Below are positions 1 through 10,900 of a DNA stretch of 64,000 nucleotides, piece after piece. Each line of letters opens with the position of its first letter. Position 1 is the stretch's first letter. Origin of the DNA: Sinomicrobium kalidii (GTDB lineage: Bacteria; Bacteroidota; Bacteroidia; Flavobacteriales; Flavobacteriaceae); contig NZ_CP089211.1 of NCBI RefSeq assembly GCF_021183825.1, forward strand, positions 1,364,001-1,428,000, in the 5' to 3' direction. The notes under the pieces were generated by a model, which saw only the letters and a program-made list of their open reading frames with translations, had not been told where the DNA came from and did not search any database. The position numbers and the translations under genes were made by a program.

Positions 1-756
1 GTAGAAGTGCCGGGTTTCTTCCAGGCTCTCCTCCTGCAGTACCTCCTCTCCTCTCTTATAGGTTTCCTTTATTACAAATTCTCCGCAGCTGAAAGCATTG
101 ATAAGCTCCATGGCTGCACTTTCCATTTTATAAAGCTCGATTTCGGCCTTGACCTTCAGTGTTTTCTGGGCTTCCAGTTCTTTTTGCCGGGCTTCCGCCA
201 GTTGCTGTTCAATACGGCGTTGTTCGTCCAGCTGCCTTTCCAGTGCCTTTTGTTTGGCAATAAGGGCTTCCTGTTCTTTTTTCAATGCTTCCTGTTTTTC
301 GGCCAGGGTCACTTTTTTGTCTTCCCCGGCCACCTTCTTGTCACTGTAATCATCCTCTTTTGCTTCGTCAGGTGCCGATGCGGGTACCGGGTCTGTATCG
401 GCAGTACACCGGTCCAGGGTAGTTATGGTTTCACTGAGGTATTCCCTGGCCTTTTTCACATAAAAACGCCCGGTGTCCCAGTCTTCCGGGTCTATGGCCT
501 TTTCCAGGCTTTCCCTTACGTCGTACATGATGTTGTTTATTTTGGTACAATCGCAGCTCTCCATTTGTTCTTCGGCTTTTTCCAGGGCTTGCAGCGACCT
601 TTTGGCATAATAACGCTGATGGTCAAAATTATTGGCCTCAAGCGACTTTCCGCTGTGCGAAAAGGCATAGGTTATCGAGGAATAGAGTGTGGTACAATCG
701 GCAAAAACAAAAACAGAAGACATCAGAAAAAACAAACACAATACATTATGTCTCAT
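1..756 (-). CDS. Exported coiled-coil protein of unknown function (C-terminus outside window)
   Basis: The reading frame runs off the left edge; 252 residues are visible. It starts MRHNVLCLFFLMSSVFVFA, a clear signal peptide with cleavage expected before DCTTLYSS, so the product is exported. Residues 20-120 are a mostly helical domain (SLEANNFDHQRYYAKRSL, then several Cys-Asp/Lys pairs), and residues about 140-215 are a Lys/Glu/Gln-rich coiled coil (runs of EKQEALKKEQEAL type). The start lies 52 bp downstream of the SprF-like gene on the same strand, so it is probably the last visible gene of the adhesin/SprF transcript. I recognise no named family. Its position suggests a periplasmic or envelope partner of the SprB/SprF pair, but that is inference only. 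Confidence 0.75.
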   Translation of the reverse strand, partial: MRHNVLCLFFLMSSVFVFADCTTLYSSITYAFSHSGKSLEANNFDHQRYYAKRSLQALEKAEEQMESCDCTKINNIMYDVRESLEKAIDPEDWDTGRFYVKKAREYLSETITTLDRCTADTDPVPASAPDEAKEDDYSDKKVAGEDKKVTLAEKQEALKKEQEALIAKQKALERQLDEQRRIEQQLAEARQKELEAQKTLKVKAEIELYKMESAAMELINAFSCGEFVIKETYKRGEEVLQEESLEETRHFY

Positions 757-808
757 GGAAATTATAAGTTTAGGGTTATGAAATATCAATATTCAGAGGG
801 ATACAACG

Positions 809-1762
809 TTACCAGCCACCGTCTTTAAGTGTACACCTGCATTCTCCTATGCCCTGGAAGATATCCAGCCCCAGGGTAATCATATGCGTTCCGCTGTTAT
901 AGCCCAGGATGGAATTGAGCGATACCTGGTAGGAATACGCCGCATAGAAGTTGCTTATTTTCACCCCGGCCATGGGCCCGATATTGAGCGGGTCGAGTAC
1001 CTGGTCATTGAGAAAGCGATAGGAGATCCCGGCCCAGTAATAATCTTCAAAATCGTATTTCCTGACCTTGATATTGAAATCGGTACTGGAACGCCCGTCA
1101 CTTTCAAACCACTGGAAGTAGACCGAAGGTTCTATTTCAAAATCGCTCTTTTTGTGCTTGCGGAACCTGTAACCGGTATACACCGAATAGTTCCGCAATA
1201 TGTTGGGTTCCGTTATGGCAAAATCATCCGTACGCTTATTGAGCAGGTTGGACGCATTGATGCTCATGTAAAACCTCCTGAAGCGATACAGGACCCCGAC
1301 ATCAAAATTGTGGTTGTTCACCAGCCGGTTGTCGGTTATTCCGGGATCGCCGTTCTCAAAGTCGGAAATATCTATCTTGAACTGGTTAAAATTATAGGAG
1401 ATGCCCAGGGAGAGGAAATTGTTCTCATAGGCATCTATGGTAAGGTGGTGGGCATAAGACAACCTCCCTCCGTATTGCCGCGTATAGCCATTCTTATCGT
1501 TAAATACCGTGATCCCGACCCCGGAGCGCATCCCCAGGCGCACATCACCGGAAAGGGACTGCGTATTGGGGGAATCTTTTATTCCGACCCACTGGGTAAC
1601 ACCGTTGGCGCGTACCCGGATGTATTCGCCTATACCCGCATAGGTGGGGGATATTGCAAATTCACTGTCTGCCAGGTATTGCGTATATACCGGGAGGGCG
1701 AGTTCCTGGGCATGGATTTTCGCCATAAAGAGAATAGCCAGTATGCATAGATTTTTTTTCAT
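809..1762 (-). CDS. sprF: PorP/SprF-family T9SS outer-membrane protein
   Basis: This 317-residue protein starts MKKNLCILAILFMAKIHAQ (signal peptide, cleavage before ELALPVYTQYL). The start at 1762 is chosen because the longer frame upstream lacks signal-peptide character. The body is a beta-barrel with the PorP/SprF pattern: an N-terminal P-Y-T-QYL...F-ISP-YAG segment, then alternating amphipathic strands (LSLGISYNFNQF, FDVGVLYRFRRFYMSINASNLL) and a C-terminal strand. In Flavobacterium, SprF is needed specifically for secretion of the adhesin SprB, and PorP/SprF paralogues sit next to type B T9SS substrates. Here the gene directly follows the giant SprB-like gene, as expected. The symbol is given by family and context; orthology to F. 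johnsoniae sprF as opposed to a paralogue is not proven. Confidence 0.87.
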   Translation of the reverse strand: MKKNLCILAILFMAKIHAQELALPVYTQYLADSEFAISPTYAGIGEYIRVRANGVTQWVGIKDSPNTQSLSGDVRLGMRSGVGITVFNDKNGYTRQYGGRLSYAHHLTIDAYENNFLSLGISYNFNQFKIDISDFENGDPGITDNRLVNNHNFDVGVLYRFRRFYMSINASNLLNKRTDDFAITEPNILRNYSVYTGYRFRKHKKSDFEIEPSVYFQWFESDGRSSTDFNIKVRKYDFEDYYWAGISYRFLNDQVLDPLNIGPMAGVKISNFYAAYSYQVSLNSILGYNSGTHMITLGLDIFQGIGECRCTLKDGGW

Positions 1763-1895
1763 GTGCTCACATTTTTGGACTGAAAAGCCAGCTTTTCCGT
1801 ATTTTCCTGCCAAAACCTCCGGAAAGGCTTGAAATCCGGACGGGAACAGGCCATCAGACCTATTTGTTTGATTCCAAGTTTTAATGATTTGTTTT

Positions 1896-1972
1896 AAGCC
1901 GGCCTGCCCGCTGTGCCGATACACCCCAAACTGCGCAAAGGGGCGGATCAACTTTCTACGGGCAGGCAGCTT
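1896..1972 (-). terminator. Long hairpin between the giant adhesin gene and the sprF-like gene
   Basis: On the + strand CCTGCCCG (1903-1910) pairs with CGGGCAGG (1959-1966), and an outer AAGC/GCTT extends the stem. On the minus strand the structure comes just after the adhesin stop codon and before the sprF start. It could be a processing site or a partial terminator that lowers sprF expression relative to the adhesin. No long T tract follows on the minus strand, so full termination is doubtful. Confidence 0.4.
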
Positions 1973-1986
1973 TTCTTTATCCTAAT

Positions 1987-4900
1987 CTATCTGTAAAGTG
2001 TAAAGTGACCTACAAATTCCCTGTTGTCATTCTCTCCGTTCAGCTTCAGGGTATACCAGTAATCTCCCGTGGGCAACAGCGTTCCGTTGTAGATTCCGTC
2101 CCAATCCACTCCCTGGGGCAGTTTGGCCAGTTCCCGGCCATACCTGTCGTATATGATGACAATCATATCGGGATAACCTTCGGAATTGCGTATCTTCCAG
2201 GTATCGTCATAACCGTCACCGTTAGGTGTAAACACATTGGGAATCTCTATATCGATAAATTCCATGCTTATGGAAGCCGTAGCCGTACAGCCGTTGGCAT
2301 CGATCACTGTCATGGTATAGACGGCAGAATGGTTGATATAATAGGTGTTTTTATTACCCAGGTTCGTTTCACCCACATAGTAGGTATACCCGCCGACACC
2401 TCCGGTTGCAACGGCCGTTATCTGGTTGAGATTGTTCACTTCAAGGCTCAGTTGTAACGGTTCTATATCTTCAATAACAAAGGATACCGGTCTTGTACAG
2501 CCATTGGCATGTAACACTTCTACGGTATGCGTACCCGGAGCAAGGTTACCGAAGGTATTGTCCAGTTGCCCGGGACCTCCGTCAAGTTTATAGAGCACAT
2601 CATCAGCCACAGCCTGGTTCACATTTACAGTAACCGTATTGGTCGACAGCGCGCCTTCACAACCATAGGCGATATCCACTTCGGGCTGAATAATTACGGG
2701 ATCTTCCAATTCCACAGTGGTTATATATTCACAACCGTTGGCGTCCCTCACATAAATGGTATGGGTCCTTCCTCCTGACAGGTCGGTGAACAGGAAACGA
2801 TCGTTTACGAAATTATTCCTGTTATTGAGACTTGTTGCATACGGAGGCACACCGCCCGAAACACTTATCTCAATGGAGGCATCCCCGTCACCTTCACAAA
2901 TCTCCTCAGTGGTACTCACCACCCCAACATTTATGGGTTGTGCAGGTTCTTCGATCTCCGCTTCCGTAGTTACGGTACAGCCGGCTTCGTCCCGTGCCAC
3001 AATGGTGTATGTGCCTGCGGCCAGCGAATTGAACACATTGGACGACTGATATTCGTCGATCCCGAGGATGGCGTATTCTATAGCCCCTACTCCTCCGGTA
3101 GCCTGCACGGTAATCGTGCCAGTTTCTTCCCCGTAGCAGTCTACATGGGTTATACTTTCGGCCATTACCTGTTCCAGCGGTTCTATTTCCTCAATTTCAA
3201 AGTCCACACTTTTTCTGCATCCGTTGGTATGGATCACTTCTATCGTATGTGAGCCCGGGGTAAGGTTTGTGAAAGTTTTCCCGGTACGCGGCGTACCGCC
3301 GTCCAGGGAATAAGTGACGCTGGTCACTTCGTCCGGATCAGCGATTTCCACGGTGACTTCGTTTTCAAAAGAACTGTTTAAACAGTTGCCGTAAATAATT
3401 TCCGCCGTCGGGGTTATATCCACACCTTCCGGTATGGTTATGGATGCATAGGTCTCACAATCATTATCGTCCTTTACAAAAACCACATAGGTTTCTCCTC
3501 CGGCAAGACCGGTATACTCCAGTTTGCCCTGCTCATAATTGCTCCTGTTGTTCAGACTGGTGTAATACGCTCCGGTACCACCTGTAACAACTGCTGTTAT
3601 GGAGGCATTTTCATCGCCTTTACATATTTCTTCGGTATAACTCAGCGTGACTTCGAGCGCGTCCGGTTCCGTAATGGTCACCTCGAATTGCTCATAACAA
3701 CCTGCACTGTCCTGCGCAACGATAGTATAAGTTCCTGCCGCAAGACCGTCGAACTCACCTCCTTCGTGGAACTGGTTCAGGTTGGGGGAAATGGCATATT
3801 TAACCGTTCCCGTACCTCCCGTGGCCGTAAGGGTGATCCTTCCGTTACTGTCTCCGTGGCAAAGTACATTTATGGTATCTATATCTATCACCAGGGGGTC
3901 CGGTTCTGTTACTTCCACCGAGGCGGAAATTTGTTCACAGTCATCACTTTCCACCTGAACGTAATACGTCCCGGCCACAAGGTTTGTAAATACCCCTGTA
4001 GTATTCTGACTTCCGGCAACTGGGTCCTGGTTTTCATCCAGCAACGTATAGCTGTAATTACCCAGTCCCCCGGTAGCCGAGGCACGGATCGTTCCCGTGT
4101 TATCCCCGTTACAGTTAACACTGGCCGCGGAAAGATCGAGTGCTATGGCTATATCCTGCACTTCCTCAATGGTGACTTCATTACTTTTTACAGGTTCACA
4201 GTCGTTAGCATCCTTTACGTAGAAGGAATAGGTTCCCGGGCCTACGGTAAAGGTATCCTCGGTTTCATAGGGGCCTGCGATATCCGCACTGTAGGTGTAC
4301 GGACCGCCCGTACCGCCCGTGGCCGAGACCCGGATCACGGCATCGTCCTCACAGCTGATACCCTGTTCTATTTCTAGGGTGGCCACTATGGGGTCGGGTT
4401 CAGTTATGGTTATCGTGTTTGTAGTGAATGTACAACCCCAGTCGTCTTCCACGGTTATGGAATAGATACCGGCTCCGATACCCCCAAATGCAGGGCTACC
4501 GTAAGCATCTGTTGTACTTTCTATGGTCGTACCGTCCGATGCATACCGGTTAAGCCTGTACTGGTAGTTACCGGAACCTCCGGTTACATTCACTGCGGTC
4601 AATTCCACATTGGTATCACTTATACATTGCAATCCGGTGCCGGGATCGGCCGTAATATCCGCATCGATATCCCCGGGTTCTTCGAGGTTGACGTCATCCA
4701 TCTGTACCATACATCCGCCCGCATCTTTTACCCATACCTGGTATACGTTAGGGGTAAGGCCAGTAAATTCCCGCGTATTTACAAAATCGCTTTCTACCGG
4801 TGCAGGATCAGCTACCGGGGCCACATAATAGGTATGGCCACCCCAGCCCCCGGATGCGGAAATGTATATGGTTCCCGTAGGACTTACACAGGTAATTGGT

Positions 4901-7900
4901 GTTACCGTGACCTCGGTTTCGTCTTCTATATCCCCTCCTATGGGTTCGGCAATACCAAACGCCTTTGTCCGTGTACAGTTAGGGACATCAATCTGCCTTA
5001 TTTCCACAAAATAGCTTCCGCCTCCGAGATTTACGGGAGGCGTTGCCCCGTTGGTCGTATTATGAGTTCCTGCGCGCCCTGTAGACGTACTGTCGGCCGC
5101 GTGGAATATTTCCCATTCGAATATTCCGGAATACGATGTACCGGTCATTTCAAAAGTTACACTGCCGCTTTCCGTACCCGGACAAATTACGTCACTGAGC
5201 ACCACGGCATCTATACCGAAACCTTCCGGTTCGGGCACTGTATACGTTACCGGTAATATACATCCCGTATCCCTGTGCCTTACCATAAACACATAAGAGC
5301 CGGGGGCAAGATCGTCGATCGTAGTACCGTAAGGCTGCCAGGTATTGGTTGACGGATCACCGTCACCATTGTCCAGGCTCCATTCTATCCTGTTGGTGTT
5401 CCCGGTTGTGGTGGTGACCCTGAGGGATGCATCCGCCCCGGTATCACAGGTAGCATCGGTTGCGGTTACCGTGGCCTCTATCAGTTCATCAAAAGGTTGT
5501 ATAACTGCGGATGCCGTTCCCGTACATCCTTCGTTGTCATACACATTGATCGTAAAGCTGCCTCCGTCGTGTACGGCCCATATCAATTCCGGTGAGGTTC
5601 CGGACTGTACGGTATTTCCCGAGGCATCTTCAATAAATTCATAAGTGACATAAGTACCTGTTCCTCCGGTGATCTGTGCTGCATCTATGGTAATGGACGC
5701 TTCATCCGGATTATTCCCGGAGGTACAGCCAAATTCAGTAACCGTGACCGCTGCTGCCGGAATTACGATCGGGTCCGGCTGTTCTATGATCACATCGGTG
5801 ACTTCCGTGAAACATTCATTACTTCCGGTGGCCGTTACGGTATAGTTCCCCGGCGGGAGGTTTTCAAACCCGTTTCCGTCGGGCATAAGAGCCGCTCCTG
5901 CCGGCATGGGGTTAAGCGTATATGTCAGCGGGTTGATACCGTTATCCACAGGAATAATACGTATTACCCCGTCTTCGGCACCGTTACAGCTTACATCCGT
6001 TGTATTTACCGTAAAATCAGGGGTGACAGGTTCGACTACGGTAATGGTATCGTTCACTTCACATTCCCCGACAGCCCAAACGGAATTTCCGCTTCTTAGG
6101 TCGTATACGGTGACTTCGTACTCGCCCGTTCCCGCCACGGTAAATGTAAAGGGATTTCCGGTGAGGGCGGCCCTCGGAATCGTGGCATCTCCCGTAACTT
6201 CATATTCGTAGTTGCCGGAACCGCCCGAAGCGGTGATGGTAATTTCGGCATCGGGTGCAGACGAACAATCCAGAGGGTCGGTCAGTTGCACCCCGGCTTC
6301 GAACAACGGATAGATCTCCACGGTCTCGGGCCCGGCCGTACATCCGTTGCTATCGATGATCATGATTTCATAAGTCCCCGGGACAAGATTGTTAAAGTTC
6401 CCTCCGTTGGATACGTAACTCGCACCTCCGTCCACGGAATAGTCATAGTCTCCCGAGCCGCCCGAAGCGGTTACTTCGAGTGAAAAAGGGGATTGACAAT
6501 TATATGTAATAATCGATGTTATTTCGGGGGCTTCGGAAACCCCTATCACTTCACTTCCCAGGTCTTCCGGGCAACCGTACTGGTCTGCCACAGCTATGTC
6601 CACCACAACAGGCTGCGAAGGATCAACAACTTTGTTATAAGCGATCTTTATCGGATTTTCCGTACTTACGATATCTTCCGTAAGATTGGGGCCCGAAAGC
6701 GTGTAGGTATAGCCTCCCCATCCGCCGGTTATTCCGTTGATCCGGACAAAGCCGGGCGCATTACAGGTAATGGCTTCACTCTCCGTGCCCGTAATGGTAA
6801 TAGGCCTCGCTTCCTGTATAAGTACATTCTGACTGGCCCCGTAACAGGCATCGGTACCACCTCCATCTACCTCGGTCACTACCAGATAGTATTCACCGGG
6901 AGCAAGATCGGTGATGTTGATATCCATCGGTGGGTTATAGGCTACAGCACCGCCACTGTTTTGTACGGAATTATCGTTAATATCGAATAATTCCCAGCGC
7001 AACTGGTTTTCATGAACGCCGTCTTTATCGTCTACGGTAAAGGTTATTTCCCCGTTTTCTTCCCCGAAACATGCCGGGGTTCTCTCATACGTCACTTCGG
7101 TATCTATAATATCGTACTCATCGTAGATATCGACATCATTCACACGGACACACCCCGTATCGTCCCTTACATAAAAAGAGTAGGTCCTTCCGGGGATAAG
7201 TCCGGTAAAGACATGGGTGTCCGGCGGGTTATTGGGCGATACCCAATCTCCGGCAGCCGGACTTGCCGTACCTTCCATGGCGGCAAAAGTATAGGGCGGC
7301 ACACCATCGGTTCCCTCTACCGTAACCTGAAAGTCACAGCCCACTACCTCGGCCTCTGCATCTATGACCAGGCTTACCGGAGGGTATGGCACTTCAAAGG
7401 GTTCGTCAAAATCAATGCGACACACCTCATCGCCATTGCCATCGACGGTATGCATGGAGGGATAGAGCCGCGTTCCGGAAGGGTATCCCCTGAATTCCGG
7501 ATCGGTACTCCACGTTACGCCATTATCTACACTAAATTCTACGGTCAACCCGGGATATGACGGATATCCCGTGAAACGCACACCGTATTCATTCGGGTCC
7601 ACATTATCACAATCGGCAGGCAGTATGGCTTCCAGATCGGCGGTAAGCTCGTCCGGTTCCACCACATCCACGGTTTCGCCGTCTTCACAGCCATACCTGT
7701 CGGTGACGGTTACCGTATAGGTTCCTCCCTCAAGGTTGGTGAACAATTTTGTGGTATTGGCAAAATTGGGCAGGGATTCTATAACAACACCGTTTTCGTC
7801 TTCAATTTCTATGGTGTACAATCCTTCCCCGGAATTTATGGTTACCGTAATGGTACCGGTTTCACCGAAACACATCGGGTCATCGGGGGTGACATCCACA

Positions 7901-10900
7901 TCGAGCGACGGCGCCTGGTCAATGGTCACGGTTTCCAGGTATTCGCAATACTCGTCATCTCCGTTATTATCTCTTATATGTACATCGTAATCGCCCTGAT
8001 TTCCGGGAGTCACTTCAAAGGTATTTGCAGCGGAAAAATCAGCGGGGGTTACCGGATCTCCGGCGGACACAAAGGCATAAACATAATTCCCGTCACCTCC
8101 TGAAGCTTCTACCGCGATGGTACCGGCTTCACAATTAATATCGGTGGGGGTTACCACTGCCGTAAGTTCTTCATTTATCACCACGGTCTCCGGATCGCCC
8201 TTACATCCTGCGGCATCTTTTACCTCAACGATATAAGTGCCCGAAGGCAGTTCGGTAAAATAATAGGATTCGGCCGTGGGCGGATTCGGGGTTTCCCAGG
8301 GGCCTCCGTTTATCCGGAACTGGTATTCTCCGTTACCGCTGTTTACCTCCATAATAATCTGCCCGTTGTTATCCCCTGCATAGCAATTGGTAGGGGTTGC
8401 GGTAAATTCGAGGGCTACCGGGGCATCTATTTCAATATCGGTACTGGTTTCACATAAATTGTCGTCACGTACCAATATGGTATATGTTCCTGCCGAAAGA
8501 TCACTGAATTGTGCAGATGCTCCTTCGTCACTCCAGGTCGTCCCTCCGTCTATACTGAACCGGTAGGGCGATACGCCTCCTTCGGCCTGAACGGTAATTC
8601 CCGCTCCCGTATTACACGTGGCTTCCTCGGTGACATCTGCGGTGACGGTTATGGCTTCCGGAACGGTTACGGTCTCCGTAAAATCCATTTCACATTCCCC
8701 TTCGGCATAACGTACCCATAGGGTAACTTCATTGGTAGCCGTATCTATGGGAACCACAACAGAGCGGGGTGAAGTGGTACCGGTTTGCCAGGTAGCCCCG
8801 CCATCCACGCTGTATTCGTAACCGGCAGCGGTATCGTAGTTCTCAACTGCAAAGGCGACGGTAGTTTCGGCATCGCTGTTACAGAAGGCATCTGCCACAT
8901 TGGTGACCCTTGCCTCAAAAGCCTTGCCGTCTTCTATACTTACCGGAATGTCCACCGACCCGGGGCATTGCTTCGGCACCTGGTACACGACAATATCGTC
9001 CAGTGCAAGATCATTACCATTGATCACTGCGGAATTGGTACGGATCACGATATCCAGTTCGGTATTATTTCCGGGGTTCAGGGGAATCTCGAAATTGTGC
9101 CAGTCGTCGTCCCTGGGGATATCTGAAGTGGTATGTTCTGCAATTACATTATCACTGTCGTCCACGAGCTGTATCACAAGGTTCGGATCGCCGAGCCCGG
9201 GATTGGTACCCGACCTGAGCAGGTTGAGCCCCCAGAGGGAAACGGTTACATCCCTGTCGGGAATAATGTCACGGGCCGTCCTTCTGTAAACAATTCCACC
9301 CACACCTACGGCATCTCCGACATTGATAACGAGCATACGACCATCGGCATCACCCGTATGATCGGATGGTGAAAGCCAGGTTCCGAAAGGGTTTTCTATG
9401 TGATTGGTTACAGCATACTCACCGTCATTTACGGCATTATCGGCATTAGTGGGACAGTTGTTCGCAGCTCCCGTTTGCGGTTCATAACAGTATGAATTAC
9501 TGATATAAGGCGTGGAAACCGTAGCTCCCGCACCAAAGGTCTCTACCATTAAGGTGCTGGGCGGCGGCGGGTCCTGGGAAATATAATTCACCGTAATGGT
9601 ATGATTGCCGGGAGTAATTCCCGCAAACACATTTGATGTACTATCGGGTGCATTCACCACACCATCAATAGCATACCAGTAGTCATAACCGGGGTCCTGG
9701 TTGTCCAGGTTTACGGTAGCTTCGGCGTTGCCTTCGCAATCATAGTCGCCAATATCCACGGTAGCCGTGGGGGGTGTAAGCGGTTCGGGCACTTCCACTT
9801 CCATTGTGTAAACACATCCGTTGGCATCCCGTATGTATACATTGTGATCTCCGGGAGGAAGGTATCCCGTATTATCATTACCGTAGGTAATTCCTCCGTC
9901 GAAACTGTATTCGTAGGGCGGTGTTCCGCCTTCGGCATTTACCACCCGGGTCTGTCCGCCTGCGCTGGCATCGCATTCCACCGTTTCACTTACTCCTGAA
10001 GTGGCAGTGAGCGGGCCATCGGGCTGGGTAATTGTTATGTTGTGGGTTTCACCGTCACAGGTATTGTTCCCCCTGGACTGTGTTACCGTAAGTGTGTAAT
10101 TTCCGGGGGGAAGGTTTTCAAAATTATCGCCTGTCTGATGTGTTGCGGTAATATCGCTTCCGTTCCCATCCTCCAGCAGATAGGTAAAAGTAAAACCGTT
10201 GGCAGGCGTATAGTTTACCGTAATTCGTCCGTCGTTTTCCCCGAAACAGGAAACATCTTCTTTTTCCACCTCGTAATCCAGGGGCGGATAATTTTCCATA
10301 ACTACCGCACCCGAATAGGCCTGGCAACCGTTGGCATCTGTTACCACAAACATATATTCTCCTCCGGCAGCTACATCAAAGACCTGTTCCGTCTGGTAAT
10401 CGTCCGGGTATTCCGGGTTCTGCAGTGTTCCGTCTATTCTGTAGATGGCATAGCGGTGCGGGGTATTTCCGCCTGATGAATGCACCTGGATCTTCCCTGT
10501 GCTGCTACAGCTTATGTGTTGTTGTACACTGGCGGTCAGTTCAATATCATCCAGTCCTTCCACTTCCACCGTTTCTTCATAAAAACAACCGTCATCGGTA
10601 CGCACCTCAACCCTGAATATCCTCGGGTCTTCAATACCGTCGTATATATAACGGTTTTCGTCCGTTGCTCCGGATTCGGCAAATATGACACTCCCCGTCT
10701 GGTTGGTGATCAGGTAATAGTATTGCGGGTCTGCATTTTCCACTTTTATATCTATGGTCCCCGGTCCGCAGGATGTTACGGGATCAACCGCTATGTCCAC
10801 ATTCAAGTTCCGCTCCTGTATAACCAGGTTATCCAAACGGAACACACATCCGCCGTCTACATCCAGCTGCCGGATCTCCACTTCGTATATTCCGGGAGTG

